A DNA stretch of 20,431 nt from Gemmatimonadota bacterium (GCA_023249395.1 JAHFCS010000005.1:1-20431), one strand, 5' to 3'. Positions 7,715 through 16,677 are shown, numbered from the stretch's first letter. Notes: generated by a model from the sequence alone, not told the origin. A program made the numbers and translations.

Positions 7715-9012
7715 GCGGCCACCACCGGACCAGTCGCTGCTCCTGCGCGAAGACGGAATGGCAGAACGAGCCTCACAGCGAATCCGCCGCCCTCACGCGG
7801 GCCGGTCTCGAATTCGTGCTTCTCTCCATACAGATGGTTGAGCCGCGTCGCGGTGTTGGCGAGTCCGAGCCCCGTTCCACGCGACCGCTCACGGGATCGC
7901 CGCGCCGACGGACCTACGCCATCGTCGAGAACCTCGACGCCGAGCGTCTCGCCCACCCTGTGAGCGGACACCCAGACATGACCCGGCGTCGCACGCGGAC
8001 TGATTCCATGGCGGATCGCGTTCTCCACCAGAGGCTGGAGCAGCAGGCTCGGCACCATCGCCCGGCGAGCTTCATCGCTGACATCGAACTGGACGTTGAG
8101 CTTGTCCTGGAATCGCACGCGCTGAATCTGAAGGTATCGCTCGAGGAGCTCCAGCTCACGCTCGAGTGGCACCTCGTGCTCCATTGATCCCGATAGCACG
8201 AGCCTTAGAAATTCGCTGAGCTCCGAGACCATTCGTTCAGCCGCCATTCGGTCGCTGCCGATCAGTGCGACCGCGCTGTTGAGCGCATTGAAAAGAAAGT
8301 GCGGACTGAGTTGGAGCTTGAGCGTGTCGAGCTCCGCCTGCACGAGCCGCGTGGCGACTCGCTGGCGCTCGGTTGATTCCCTCGTCGATTCCATGACCAG
8401 GTGCTCCACCCACGAGGTTGCGTACGTCGCCAGAAGGCCGCCGATTCCGAGAAGCAGCACCTTTGCGGCTTCATCCAGCGGACTCACTCGCGACGTAAAG
8501 ATCGCCACCATCGGGTTCATCAAGGGAGCGATGCGGTGCGTCGCGAACAGCCACAGGACAAGGGCGCTGTACTCGGCCACCGCCAGGATTGCGACGAAGC
8601 CCGCGCGTCGCACTGACGACGCTACCGGGCGCGCCGCAAGCACGACGAAATACATCAGGAAGATGGGCGAACGGAGCGCCAGAACCCCCGAGTCCGTGAC
8701 GGCGTACGCCGCTATGATCCCGGTCACCGCCGTCACGTCGATGACTGCGTTCGCGATCGAGAGCCAGTCCGGAAGTATTGGCCGGCGATACCACAGCAAG
8801 TATTGCGCGACGGTCCAGAGGAGCGTCGGGGTGAGGAGGAGAGCGTTGGTCCGGTTGAGCTCCGCTGAGAGGCTCGGCGAATACGCCAGAGCAGCCGCGG
8901 TGAGGAGGCACAACACTCCCGCGCGCAGCCCATTCAGAATGCGCTCCGCGCGGTCGCGACGGAGCCGCAGGCTGTCGAGCGGGGCTATGGATGTGGCGTG
9001 CGAAAGGAGCAT
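7711..9012 (-). CDS. LytS/YehU-type sensor histidine kinase
   Basis: A 433-aa integral-membrane kinase. About six hydrophobic segments fill residues 30-200, with no large extracytoplasmic domain, so it likely senses something in or near the membrane. A short coiled segment leads into the His_kinase block: phospho-acceptor His238 in LSPHFLFNALNS. The HATPase part follows, with Asn331 in PLVENAIRHG, the DDGVGPS turn (363-369) and GTGLGLAN (379-386). This is the family that pairs with LytTR regulators, and the next gene is exactly that, overlapping by ATGA. The ATG at 9012 has no Shine-Dalgarno sequence; a perfect inverted repeat occupies that position. The gene points away from the OmpR-type system across a 195-bp gap. 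The stimulus is unknown. Confidence 0.94.
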   Translation of the reverse strand: MLLSHATSIAPLDSLRLRRDRAERILNGLRAGVLCLLTAAALAYSPSLSAELNRTNALLLTPTLLWTVAQYLLWYRRPILPDWLSIANAVIDVTAVTGIIAAYAVTDSGVLALRSPIFLMYFVVLAARPVASSVRRAGFVAILAVAEYSALVLWLFATHRIAPLMNPMVAIFTSRVSPLDEAAKVLLLGIGGLLATYATSWVEHLVMESTRESTERQRVATRLVQAELDTLKLQLSPHFLFNALNSAVALIGSDRMAAERMVSELSEFLRLVLSGSMEHEVPLERELELLERYLQIQRVRFQDKLNVQFDVSDEARRAMVPSLLLQPLVENAIRHGISPRATPGHVWVSAHRVGETLGVEVLDDGVGPSARRSRERSRGTGLGLANTATRLNHLYGEKHEFETGPREGGGFAVRLVLPFRLRAGAATGPVVAA

Positions 9013-9014
9013 CG

Positions 9015-9027
9015 GCTCAGGCTGAGC
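9015..9027. repeat. Inverted repeat GCTCAG-G-CTGAGC before the kinase start
   Basis: A perfect 6+1+6 palindrome begins 3 bases upstream of the sensor-kinase ATG on the minus strand, where a ribosome-binding site would be expected. In mRNA it would fold as a 5-bp stem with a 3-base loop; as DNA it could be an operator. Confidence 0.4.
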
Positions 9028-9058
9028 GGGACTGGATACCAGCTAGGGTAGCGGTCGA

Positions 9059-9064
9059 ATTGTA
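9059..9064 (-). promoter_or_regulatory. Candidate -10 (TACAAT) for the LytS/LytTR operon
   Basis: On the minus strand TACAAT matches the sigma70 -10 at five of six positions and would give a leader of about 40 bases before the ATG at 9012. No convincing -35 lies 16-18 bp upstream, so the call is tentative. Confidence 0.3.
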
Positions 9065-9207
9065 TGTGCGCCACCCTGATACAGCGGGCGAAGGTAGCGG
9101 CCCCTGGCCGAGGAGATGGACGTTACGCGGCGAGCGTACTCCTGCGTGCGGCGACGACCCCCATTCGCGCGGCGGGCCGCCTCCCGATGGTGTTGTACAT
9201 TTCCCCA

Positions 9208-9876
9208 ATGCAGCTGCTCCTTGTCGAGGATGATCCAGAGCTCGCGGCAATATTGACCGGCGGTTTCCGCGAGAATGGTATCGAGGTCGTTCATGCGTCG
9301 ACCTATGCGTCCGGACGGATGCTGGGAATGAAGAACGGCTACGACGTCATGGTGCTCGACGTGATGCTTCCCGGTGGCTCCGGCTTCGACCTTTGCCGCA
9401 TCGTTCGCGAGCGCGGCGTCGAGACTCCGATTCTGATGCTTACAGCAAAGGACGCTGTGGACGATCGAGTCACGGGACTCGAAGTCGGCGCTGACGACTA
9501 CCTCACGAAGCCGTTCGCTTTCCGCGAGCTCCTCGCCCGCGTTCGCGCGCTCGGCCGGCGGGTCCCGTCGCTCGCTCGAAAAAAGGTTACAGTCGCCGAT
9601 CTCGAGGTGGATCTCTCCGCCCGGCGGGCTACCCGGGCGGGCAAACCAGTCGAGCTGACGGCAAAGGAATTCTCGCTTCTCGAGTTTCTCGTAACGCACA
9701 AGGATGTCGTCGTCGATCGGGCTGCAATCACTGCGCATGTATGGGACGAGAACCACGATCCCTTCACTAATGTCCTCGAAGTTCTCGTTCGCCGCCTGCG
9801 CCGGAAGATCGACGATGAATTCGAGCCCAAGCTGATCCACACACTTCGCGGAGCAGGTTATCGCTTCGGCCTTTAG
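9208..9876 (+). CDS. OmpR/PhoB-type response regulator
   Basis: From the ATG at 9208 the protein is 222 aa, the usual family size. The receiver begins at once (MQLLLVEDDPE), with Asp8-Asp9, phospho-acceptor Asp51 (VLDVMLPGGSG), Thr79 and Lys101 (YLTKPF). The C-terminal winged helix shows ELTAKEFSLLEFL, the VWDENHDPFTNVLEVLVRRLRRKI recognition region (shown in part) and IHTLRGAGYRFGL. It is a phosphorylation-activated transcription factor. The gene heads the efflux operon, 13 bp before its histidine kinase, and probably controls the RND genes downstream. The open frame continues upstream to 9064, but those residues are not receiver-like. ATG 9187 (MVLYISP) is an alternative. A TACATT at 9196-9201 ends 6 bases before the ATG and could be a leaderless -10, but no -35 supports it. 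Confidence 0.95.
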   Translation: MQLLLVEDDPELAAILTGGFRENGIEVVHASTYASGRMLGMKNGYDVMVLDVMLPGGSGFDLCRIVRERGVETPILMLTAKDAVDDRVTGLEVGADDYLTKPFAFRELLARVRALGRRVPSLARKKVTVADLEVDLSARRATRAGKPVELTAKEFSLLEFLVTHKDVVVDRAAITAHVWDENHDPFTNVLEVLVRRLRRKIDDEFEPKLIHTLRGAGYRFGL

Positions 9877-9889
9877 CGGAACCGGCGCG

Positions 9890-11200
9890 GTGGGCCGGCG
9901 ACCTACCGCCGAACGGCTTCGCCTCCAGCTCACTGCCTGGTACGTCGGCACGTTCTGCGTCATCCTCGCGCTGCTTGGCGGCGGACTGTTCATCATCATT
10001 CGCGGCCAGCTCTCCAGGGAGCTCGACGATTCGCTGCGCAGTGCGACGATCGAGCTCGCGCGTGCGGCGCGCATACGTGAGAAGGAGTCAGCGACGGCGC
10101 ACGGCCAGGTCGTGGATGCGGTGGATGAGCTGCACATTCCCGATCGCCAACTCTTTCTCCTCACAGCCGACGGGAAGCCTGTAAAGCCACTCCTTGCGGA
10201 CAACTGGATTCGCGCCGCCGCCGCGCGCGCGGCGCAAACCGGCCGGGTTGACGAAGACCGCGAGCTGCCGGGGGACAGGACTCTTCGACTTCACGCCGAG
10301 CGTTTCACCCTTGCCAGTGGTATGCCGATGACCGCCGCAGCGGTTGCCGACAAAATAGAGCTGGAGGATAGATACGCGGCGCTGATCGGAGTTTTCGGAG
10401 CGGCGTCGCTCGTCGCACTTCTTCTCGTTGCTGCGGGCGGCTCGGTCCTCGTTGGCAAATCTGCAGCGCCGGTAGAACGAACGATGGAGCAGATGCGGCG
10501 TTTCATGGCCGACGCCGCGCACGAACTGAGGACTCCGATCACGGTGCTGCGCTCACGCGCCGAGATCGCTCTCCAACAGCCGCGGGACGCCGGGTCTTAC
10601 GTGGCAGCTCTCGAGGGAGTGGAATCGGAATCGATCCGGCTCGGGCGGATCGTTGATGATCTTCTGACTCTCGCGCGTGCGGATGCCGGCGAGCGTCCGA
10701 TCGGTCACGAGCGATTTTTCCTCGACGAGGTCGCGCTCGACGCCGCCGCGGCCGCAGCTGCGATGGCCCAGTCGAAGAGCATCAATATCATTGTCGGGGA
10801 CTGCGACGGATGCCCCCTGTACGGCGACAGCAGCCTCGTGCGCCAGCTGGTGATGATTCTCCTCGACAACGCGATCAAGTTCACGCCATCGGGTGGCGAG
10901 ATACGTCTTCGTGTCTTCGCTGACGACGGCCGCCCCACTCTCGTCGTGGAGGATACCGGTATAGGCATCCCCACGGATCAGCTTCCGCACGTCTACGAAC
11001 GGTTCTATCGCGGCGATCCGGCGAGAGAGCGGAGTGAAGGCGCCGGCCTCGGGTTGTCCATCGCTCGATGGATTGCCGACGCTCACGAGGCAGAGATCGA
11101 GATCTCTTCGCGTGAAGGTGGTGGAACCCGCGTCGAGATACGCTTCCCGGTAGCCGCCGACGCGCGAAGATCGCTCCTGCGCGACAGGCGGCCGCTGTAA
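9890..11200 (+). CDS. Sensor histidine kinase lacking a HAMP domain
   Basis: A 436-aa kinase from a GTG at 9890. One membrane helix spans about residues 16-37 and a second about 164-188, framing a periplasmic sensor of about 125 aa. The HisKA box has His211 (ADAAHELRTPITVL). The ATPase follows with Asn327 (LLDNAIKFTPSGG), the DTGIGI box (355-360) and GAGLGLSIARW (384-394). Only about 20 residues (GKSAAPVERTMEQMRRFMAD) separate the second helix from the phospho-acceptor helix, so the roughly 50-residue HAMP relay seen in most OmpR-partner kinases is missing. No metal-binding cluster is obvious in the sensor. It is 13 bp from the regulator gene and 58 bp before the efflux genes, so it is presumed to sense the pump's substrate or envelope damage. 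Confidence 0.93.
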   Translation: MGRRPTAERLRLQLTAWYVGTFCVILALLGGGLFIIIRGQLSRELDDSLRSATIELARAARIREKESATAHGQVVDAVDELHIPDRQLFLLTADGKPVKPLLADNWIRAAAARAAQTGRVDEDRELPGDRTLRLHAERFTLASGMPMTAAAVADKIELEDRYAALIGVFGAASLVALLLVAAGGSVLVGKSAAPVERTMEQMRRFMADAAHELRTPITVLRSRAEIALQQPRDAGSYVAALEGVESESIRLGRIVDDLLTLARADAGERPIGHERFFLDEVALDAAAAAAAMAQSKSINIIVGDCDGCPLYGDSSLVRQLVMILLDNAIKFTPSGGEIRLRVFADDGRPTLVVEDTGIGIPTDQLPHVYERFYRGDPARERSEGAGLGLSIARWIADAHEAEIEISSREGGGTRVEIRFPVAADARRSLLRDRRPL

Positions 11201-11258
11201 TCCTGCTGACAGGTTGGCGGAGTACGATTCGTGGTGACGCCACTCATTTCACGGGAGA

Positions 11259-12473
11259 ATGCGCTCACTACGCCATTTCGTCGCTTGTGCAGCAACCTCG
11301 ATTTTCATCGCGGCCGGCGCTGCCGACGCGCAACAGGTTGTAACACGCGCTGACGCGATAGACGCCGCCCTCAGTCGCGGGGCGCGGCTTGGCATTGCAC
11401 GAGCTGACACGGCCATCACGAACGCCCAGCTGATCACCGCCGGCTCGTGGCAGAACCCGAGCCTCGCCGCGAGCTATAGCAAGGCCACTCCCCAGATTCA
11501 CGTCACGCTCGAGATGCCGATAGATCTGCCGGGAGTGCGCAGCGCGAGGATCGCTGCAGCCAGAGAGACCCAGCGGGCGGCGGGCTATCGCTTTCAGTTC
11601 GAGCGGGCGGCCGTCGCTCTCGATGCCGACACCACCTTCACCCGGGCGCAGGCGTCGCTCGCTCACGCGAGACTGTCGAGACGCAACGCGGCGGATGGTG
11701 ACAGTCTCCTGCGGATGGCGATTGCGCGACGTGATGCCGGCGATGCCGCCGAGCTCGACGTCCAGCTCGCAACTGTGAACGCGGGTCAGCAGGCAAACGT
11801 TGCCATCGGTGATTCCATCGGAGCCGTCCTCGCTCTCGATGAGTTGCGCACCGTGATGGGGATTCCAGCGAATGGTGCGCCGCTCATGCTCGCTGAGTCG
11901 TTCGCGCTGCCACCGTTCGATTCGGCACAGGCTGCTCCTGGAACGCCGCTGCCGGTTGCTGCCGCGACGGCTTCGCTGACAGCTGCCGAAATCGCCCTCC
12001 GCCTGCAGCGACGGAGCGTTCTCGGATCTCCGAGTGTGCTTGCGGGCTTCGAGACGCGCGATCCTTCCGGCGGTGAGAAGGGCATCCTGCCAACTTTCGG
12101 CATATCGCTGCCGCTCCCGCTCCTCAATCGCAACAAGGGCCCGATCGCGGAAGCGAATGCGGAACGATCGCGTGCCCGAGCTGAGCTGGAGCTCGCCCGC
12201 CTCGAATCGACAGCGCAGATCACACGGGCATTCCGCGAGCGCAACGCTGCTTTCGCCCGTGTCGCCCGCGATCAGTCCCTCGTGGCCAGCGCGAATCGTG
12301 TGGCCGCGATGTCGCTCACCGCCTACCGCGCAGGCGCTGCTTCGCTTCCCAACGTCTTCGAGGCGCAGCGCAACGCTCGCGAGGTGCTGGCACAGTACAT
12401 AGACGACGTCGCGGCCGCCCTGATCGCCAATTCGACCGTGCGTCTTGTCACTCTCACGACGAGCTCACCATGA
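11259..12473 (+). CDS. TolC-like outer-membrane efflux protein (CzcC-like)
   Basis: A 404-aa protein with a clear Sec signal peptide (cleavage likely after ADA at residue 24). The body is the outer-membrane efflux repeat: two long helical hairpins with NPSLAASY and PIDLPGVRSARIAAAR in the first half and GILPTFGISLPLPLLNRNKG in the second. At about 380 mature residues it is the short, CzcC-like form. It should trimerise as the outer-membrane channel for the pump encoded downstream. An in-frame TGA at 11235-11237 makes the ATG at 11259 the only ATG start available. GGGAG (11253-11257) lies only 1 base before it, too close for an ordinary ribosome-binding site. The stop overlaps the next start as ATGA. 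Confidence 0.92.
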   Translation: MRSLRHFVACAATSIFIAAGAADAQQVVTRADAIDAALSRGARLGIARADTAITNAQLITAGSWQNPSLAASYSKATPQIHVTLEMPIDLPGVRSARIAAARETQRAAGYRFQFERAAVALDADTTFTRAQASLAHARLSRRNAADGDSLLRMAIARRDAGDAAELDVQLATVNAGQQANVAIGDSIGAVLALDELRTVMGIPANGAPLMLAESFALPPFDSAQAAPGTPLPVAAATASLTAAEIALRLQRRSVLGSPSVLAGFETRDPSGGEKGILPTFGISLPLPLLNRNKGPIAEANAERSRARAELELARLESTAQITRAFRERNAAFARVARDQSLVASANRVAAMSLTAYRAGAASLPNVFEAQRNAREVLAQYIDDVAAALIANSTVRLVTLTTSSP

Positions 12474-13561
12474 ATCGAAGTCGCCGTGGGACTACGATCG
12501 CGCGCTTCGCAGTCGTAGCGGTAACGATGCTCATCACCGCGGTCACCGGCTGCAGGAAGGCAGACAAAGACGAAGCGGCCGGCGGTGACAATGCACGTGC
12601 CACCACCGACGTCGCAGTGAAGACAGCGACTGTCGTGATTCAGCCTTTCTTCGAGACGCTCGGCGCAATCGGCACCGTGGCTCCCCGCGCGGGACACGTT
12701 GCCTTGCTGAGTGCACCAGCGCCGACACGCATTGCACAGGTCTTCGTCTCCTCGGGCCAGCATGTGAGCGTCGGGACCACTCTGGTCGTTATCGATCAGA
12801 TGACATTCCGCGAAGCCGCGAGGAGTGCCGCCGCCGCGCTCACTTCCGCCGAGCGAGGCTACGAGCGCGCGCGCACACTGAGCCAGGCGGGGATCCTACC
12901 TCGGAAGGATCTTGATCAGGCGACGGCAGATCTCGCCAAAGCCCGCTCCGACATGGTCGCTTCTCACCGCGCCTTGCAATTGTCGGTTCTGCGTTCACCC
13001 ATCACAGGCGTCGTCACCAGGATGGACGCTCTGCTCGGTGCCGCTGTGGATGCCAACCAGCCGCTGGTCGAAATCGCTGACCCGGGCGCGGTCGACATCC
13101 TGCTCAGCGTCACCCCGACTCAGGCGGCGACAGTCCACCCTGGCGTGAAGGTCAGCTTGCGCTCAGGTCAGAGTGCGTCGGGAGAATTGCTCGGTACGGG
13201 CACGGTGATGGACGTGGCGGGGATCGTGGACTCTGCATCTCGGAGTGTCGGGATTCGCGTGCGTGCGCCTGGTACACGCCGGCCTCTTCGGATCGGCGAA
13301 ACTATCTACGGCGAAATCGGCCTCGCAACGCGGCCGAATGCCATCACCGTGCCGATTGCCGCGCTCGTTCCCGAAGGCGATGGCTTCAAGGTCTTTGTCG
13401 TTGATGCAGCAGGCGTCGCGCACGCTCGCGGCGTAACGCCAGGCGCGCGGACGGAAAGCATCGCCGAGATCAAAGCTGGTCTCTCCGGTGGAGAGAGAAT
13501 CGTGACTTACGGCGCCTACGGCCTCGAAGATGGCGCCAAGGTCTCGGCGATGAAGCAGTAG
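12470..13561 (+). CDS. RND periplasmic adaptor (membrane-fusion) lipoprotein
   Basis: A 363-aa adaptor. The signal sequence ends in the lipobox VTGC with Cys28, so it is an inner-membrane-anchored lipoprotein. The order is typical of HlyD/AcrA-type adaptors: a lipoyl-like half (ALLSAPAPTRIAQVFVSSGQ), a helical hairpin at about 105-165 (ERGYERARTLSQAGILPRKD), the second lipoyl half (SPITGVVTRMDALLGAAVD), a beta-barrel with PLRIGETIYGEI, and a membrane-proximal domain. It bridges the RND pump and the TolC-like channel. The start overlaps the previous gene (ATGA) and its TAG shares its G with the GTG of the pump gene (TAGTG), so all three are tightly coupled. No His/Met-rich metal-binding tail is present, unlike CusB or CzcB. 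Confidence 0.93.
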   Translation: MNRSRRGTTIARFAVVAVTMLITAVTGCRKADKDEAAGGDNARATTDVAVKTATVVIQPFFETLGAIGTVAPRAGHVALLSAPAPTRIAQVFVSSGQHVSVGTTLVVIDQMTFREAARSAAAALTSAERGYERARTLSQAGILPRKDLDQATADLAKARSDMVASHRALQLSVLRSPITGVVTRMDALLGAAVDANQPLVEIADPGAVDILLSVTPTQAATVHPGVKVSLRSGQSASGELLGTGTVMDVAGIVDSASRSVGIRVRAPGTRRPLRIGETIYGEIGLATRPNAITVPIAALVPEGDGFKVFVVDAAGVAHARGVTPGARTESIAEIKAGLSGGERIVTYGAYGLEDGAKVSAMKQ

Positions 13562-16500
13562 TGCGCAAAACCTTCTTCGATCGTCTCGTCGAACAGCACC
13601 GCTTCGTCTACCTCGCGGTCGCGCTGATCAGCGCGGCGGGCATCTGGGCGGCGCTCCACCTCCCGTCGGCCATTTATCCCGAGCTGACATTCCCGCGCAT
13701 CATCGTCGTGGCCGAAGGCTCAGCTCTCGGCGCGCGTCAGGTCGTGTTCACAATTACGCGCCCGATCGAGGAGGCGGTCAGCGTCGTTCCCGGCGTGACG
13801 CGGGTCCGGTCCCGGTCCATCCGTGGTAGCGCTCAGATCGACGTGACCTTCGCACCGAATGCCGACATGGTCTACGCGTTGCAGCAGGTGCAGGCCCGGG
13901 TCAACCAGATTCGGTCGGAGCTGCCGACAGGTCTGGACATCCAGGTGGAGCGGCTGACGCCGGCCCTCTTTCCGGTTCTTTCATACAACCTCGAGGGCGG
14001 CGATGCGGCCACCCTGTATGACATTGCGCGCTACCAGGTGAGGCCGGTACTGTCGCGCGTGCCCGGCGTTGGACGGGTAGACGTGCAGGGAAGCGACGTG
14101 CGTGAGATCGAAGTGATCGCCGATCCCGCCCGCCTCGCGTCTCTCGGGTTGAGTTACGAAGCGCTGGCAACGGCAATCGAACAATCCACGACCGTGGCCG
14201 CAGTCGGCCGCATGCCACAGAACTACAAGCAGTATCTCATCGTCACGGCCCAGGAGGCGCATTCTCCGGAGGACATCGGGAACCTCGTCGTCGCGCATGG
14301 CCTGCGCGTCCATGACATCGCCACGGTGCGCCTTGGAACCGTAGATCACGTCCAGATAGTCGCTGGTGACGGCAGGCCCGCCGCCCTGCTCAACATTACG
14401 CGCCAGGTAGGGGGCAACTCAGTCGCCATCGCCGACAGTGTGGCCCGCATCGTAGCGTCGCTCACGCCAACGCTTCCTCCCGGCGTACATCTCAAGCCGG
14501 TTTACGACCAGGCGGCCCTGGTGCGGGACGCGGTGAGGTCCGTACGGGATGCGATGCTCATCGGCGCGGCGCTGGCGGTCATCGTTCTCCTGATCTTTCT
14601 CCGCCACGGCAGGATTACCGCCATCAGCGCGTCGGCAATCCCTCTCACGATGGCGATGACGGTGTACCTGATGTCGGTTGTCGGTCAGACCTTCAACCTG
14701 ATGACGTTCGGTGCAATGGCCATTGCCATCGGGCTGGTGATCGACAACGCGGTGGTTGTAACCGAGAACATCGTGCGCCACCTGCGGCTCAATCCTGATC
14801 GGAACGTGGCGGTCCCAAAAGCCGTGGCCGAAATCGTGTGGCCCGTAATCTCGTCAACCGTCACCACGGTTGTCGTCTTCCTGCCGTTGAGACTGCTACA
14901 GGGAGTAGCGGGCCAGTTCTTCGCCGCGCTGTCAATTACGCTCACCATCGCGGTGATGGTTTCGCTTGTGCTGGCGTTGACGGTTATTCCATTGCTGAGT
15001 GCGCAGTACGTCACGGCCGCCGACGCCGATGCCGGTGGTTCGGACGATCGTGGCGCATCATCGGCGCACGAGGATTCGGGGGGAGTCCGTGGGCGCGTTG
15101 GCACCGCGATCGACGAGCTGGCGGTGCGCTACGAGCACTCGCTCGCTCGAGTCCTCGACCACGCACGATGGGTCATCGCGACAGCTCTGCTGCTCGTCGC
15201 CGCAGGGGTCATCGTCTACAGTCTTGTCGGAACCGGCTTTCTCCCGGAGATGGACGAAGGTGCGTTCGTCCTCGACTACTGGACTCCCGGTGGCACCGCG
15301 CTCGCCGAGACCGACCGGGAGGTTCACATCGTCGAGAACATTCTCGCGTCGACTCCCGAGGTCGCCGGCACATCGCGCCGCACTGGCGCTGAGCTCGGGC
15401 TCTTCGCCACGGCGCAGAACGTCGGCGACATCGCTGCACGGCTCAAGCCGACGGACGAACGCTCGCGATCCATCTTCGATGTGATGGACGAAGTGCGCAT
15501 CAAGGTCAATGCGGCTCTTCCGCGCCTTCGCATCGAGTTCGTCCAGATCCTGTCGGACGTCATCAACGACCTGGCAGGTGCGGCGCGTCCGGTCGAGATA
15601 AAGTTGTTCGGTTCCGACCTCAAGGCTGTCGAGGCCTATGCTCAACGTCTTAGCCCGAGCCTATCGAAGATCGACGGCATCGAAGATTTCTACAACGGGG
15701 TCAGTGAGCCGAGCGCGGAGATGATGATGGCCGTCAACGGCGCAGAAGCCAACCGGATCGGCCTTACCCCGGAGCAGGTGGGAGCTGCCGTCGAAGGCCC
15801 CCTGCTGGGGGTGAATGCCGGCCAGATACACCTTGATGACAGGGCAGTCGACGTTCGGGTGCGGGCGCCCGATTCGGTTCGCTTCAATCCAGTTCAGCTC
15901 GGCGCGCTCCCCATCGCATCCTCGCAGATGCATGCGGCCGCCCCTCTCGGCGCGCTCGCGACCTTCACACCGGTTGACGCCCGTGGCGAGCTACTGCGCG
16001 AAAACCAGCAACAGAAGATCGCGATGACCGCCAACGTCAGTGGTCGCGCCCTCGGCGCGGTGATGGACGATGTCAAGCGAGCTGTCGCCGCAATTCCCCC
16101 GCCGGCGGGAATCCGGCTGGAGCTCGGCGGTCAGTACGCCAGCCAGCAGGAAGCTTTCAATGCGCTGCTGCTTGTGCTCGCGCTTGCCGGTGCCAGCGTC
16201 GTTGCAGTGATGGTGATCCAGTTCCAGTCGTTCGTCGAGCCGCTGGTGGTTCTTCTGGCGGCTCCGCTCTCGTTCGTCGGGGCGATGCTCCTCCTTCTCA
16301 TCACCGGGACGCCGCTCAACGTGTCGTCGTTCATGGGACTGATTCTTCTCGTCGGACTCATCGTGAAGAACGGAATTATCCTGCTCGACTTTACCCGGCG
16401 CCGGATGATCGGTGGAGGCCTGGAGCTCGAGCCGGCAATTCGCGAGGCGGCTCGCATTCGCCTGCGTCCGATTCTCATGACGACGCTCTGTACTCTCTTT

Positions 16501-16668
16501 GGACTTCTTCCGCTCGCCCTCGGTCTTGGGGCTGGCAGCGAGCTGCAGCGCCCGCTGGCGCTCGCAGTGATCGGAGGGCTCGCGTTGTCGACGCCGGTCA
16601 CACTCTATGTCGTCCCCACATTGCTCGTCGCGATCCGGGGACGGCGCTACAAACTTTCAACCAGGTAG
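13561..16668 (+). CDS. RND-family efflux pump (inner-membrane permease)
   Basis: A 1035-aa pump of normal RND length, starting with GTG. The first helix (about 14-33) is followed by porter domains (SALGARQVVFTITRPIEEAV). Helices 2-6 lie at about 333-490 and helix 7 at about 538-560 before the second porter loop, which opens with FLPEMDEGAF, as in heavy-metal (CzcA/CusA) types. Helices 8-12 lie at about 870-1030. The proton relay is partly visible: helix 4 has Asp395 in GLVIDNAVVVTEN, with Asn396 where drug pumps have a second Asp, and helix 10 has Lys936 in GLIVKNGIILLDF. It therefore mixes heavy-metal-type and drug-type signatures, and the substrate cannot be named. Proton-driven export with the adaptor and TolC-like channel is expected. 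Confidence 0.94.
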   Translation: MRKTFFDRLVEQHRFVYLAVALISAAGIWAALHLPSAIYPELTFPRIIVVAEGSALGARQVVFTITRPIEEAVSVVPGVTRVRSRSIRGSAQIDVTFAPNADMVYALQQVQARVNQIRSELPTGLDIQVERLTPALFPVLSYNLEGGDAATLYDIARYQVRPVLSRVPGVGRVDVQGSDVREIEVIADPARLASLGLSYEALATAIEQSTTVAAVGRMPQNYKQYLIVTAQEAHSPEDIGNLVVAHGLRVHDIATVRLGTVDHVQIVAGDGRPAALLNITRQVGGNSVAIADSVARIVASLTPTLPPGVHLKPVYDQAALVRDAVRSVRDAMLIGAALAVIVLLIFLRHGRITAISASAIPLTMAMTVYLMSVVGQTFNLMTFGAMAIAIGLVIDNAVVVTENIVRHLRLNPDRNVAVPKAVAEIVWPVISSTVTTVVVFLPLRLLQGVAGQFFAALSITLTIAVMVSLVLALTVIPLLSAQYVTAADADAGGSDDRGASSAHEDSGGVRGRVGTAIDELAVRYEHSLARVLDHARWVIATALLLVAAGVIVYSLVGTGFLPEMDEGAFVLDYWTPGGTALAETDREVHIVENILASTPEVAGTSRRTGAELGLFATAQNVGDIAARLKPTDERSRSIFDVMDEVRIKVNAALPRLRIEFVQILSDVINDLAGAARPVEIKLFGSDLKAVEAYAQRLSPSLSKIDGIEDFYNGVSEPSAEMMMAVNGAEANRIGLTPEQVGAAVEGPLLGVNAGQIHLDDRAVDVRVRAPDSVRFNPVQLGALPIASSQMHAAAPLGALATFTPVDARGELLRENQQQKIAMTANVSGRALGAVMDDVKRAVAAIPPPAGIRLELGGQYASQQEAFNALLLVLALAGASVVAVMVIQFQSFVEPLVVLLAAPLSFVGAMLLLLITGTPLNVSSFMGLILLVGLIVKNGIILLDFTRRRMIGGGLELEPAIREAARIRLRPILMTTLCTLFGLLPLALGLGAGSELQRPLALAVIGGLALSTPVTLYVVPTLLVAIRGRRYKLSTR

Positions 16669-16671
16669 GAG
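16667..16671 (+). promoter_or_regulatory. Ribosome-binding site overlapping the pump stop codon
   Basis: AGGAG overlaps the TAG stop of the RND gene (16666-16668) and lies 6 bases before the PepSY ATG. Ribosomes ending on the pump message would be positioned to start PepSY, favouring cotranslation. Confidence 0.75.
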
Positions 16672-16677
16672 CACACA

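Noticed and set aside
9043..10203. 386-aa minus-strand open frame across the OmpR-type regulator and kinase
   Set aside because: It is antisense to two genes with intact conserved motifs and shows no domain of its own; long antisense frames are expected in GC-rich coding DNA.
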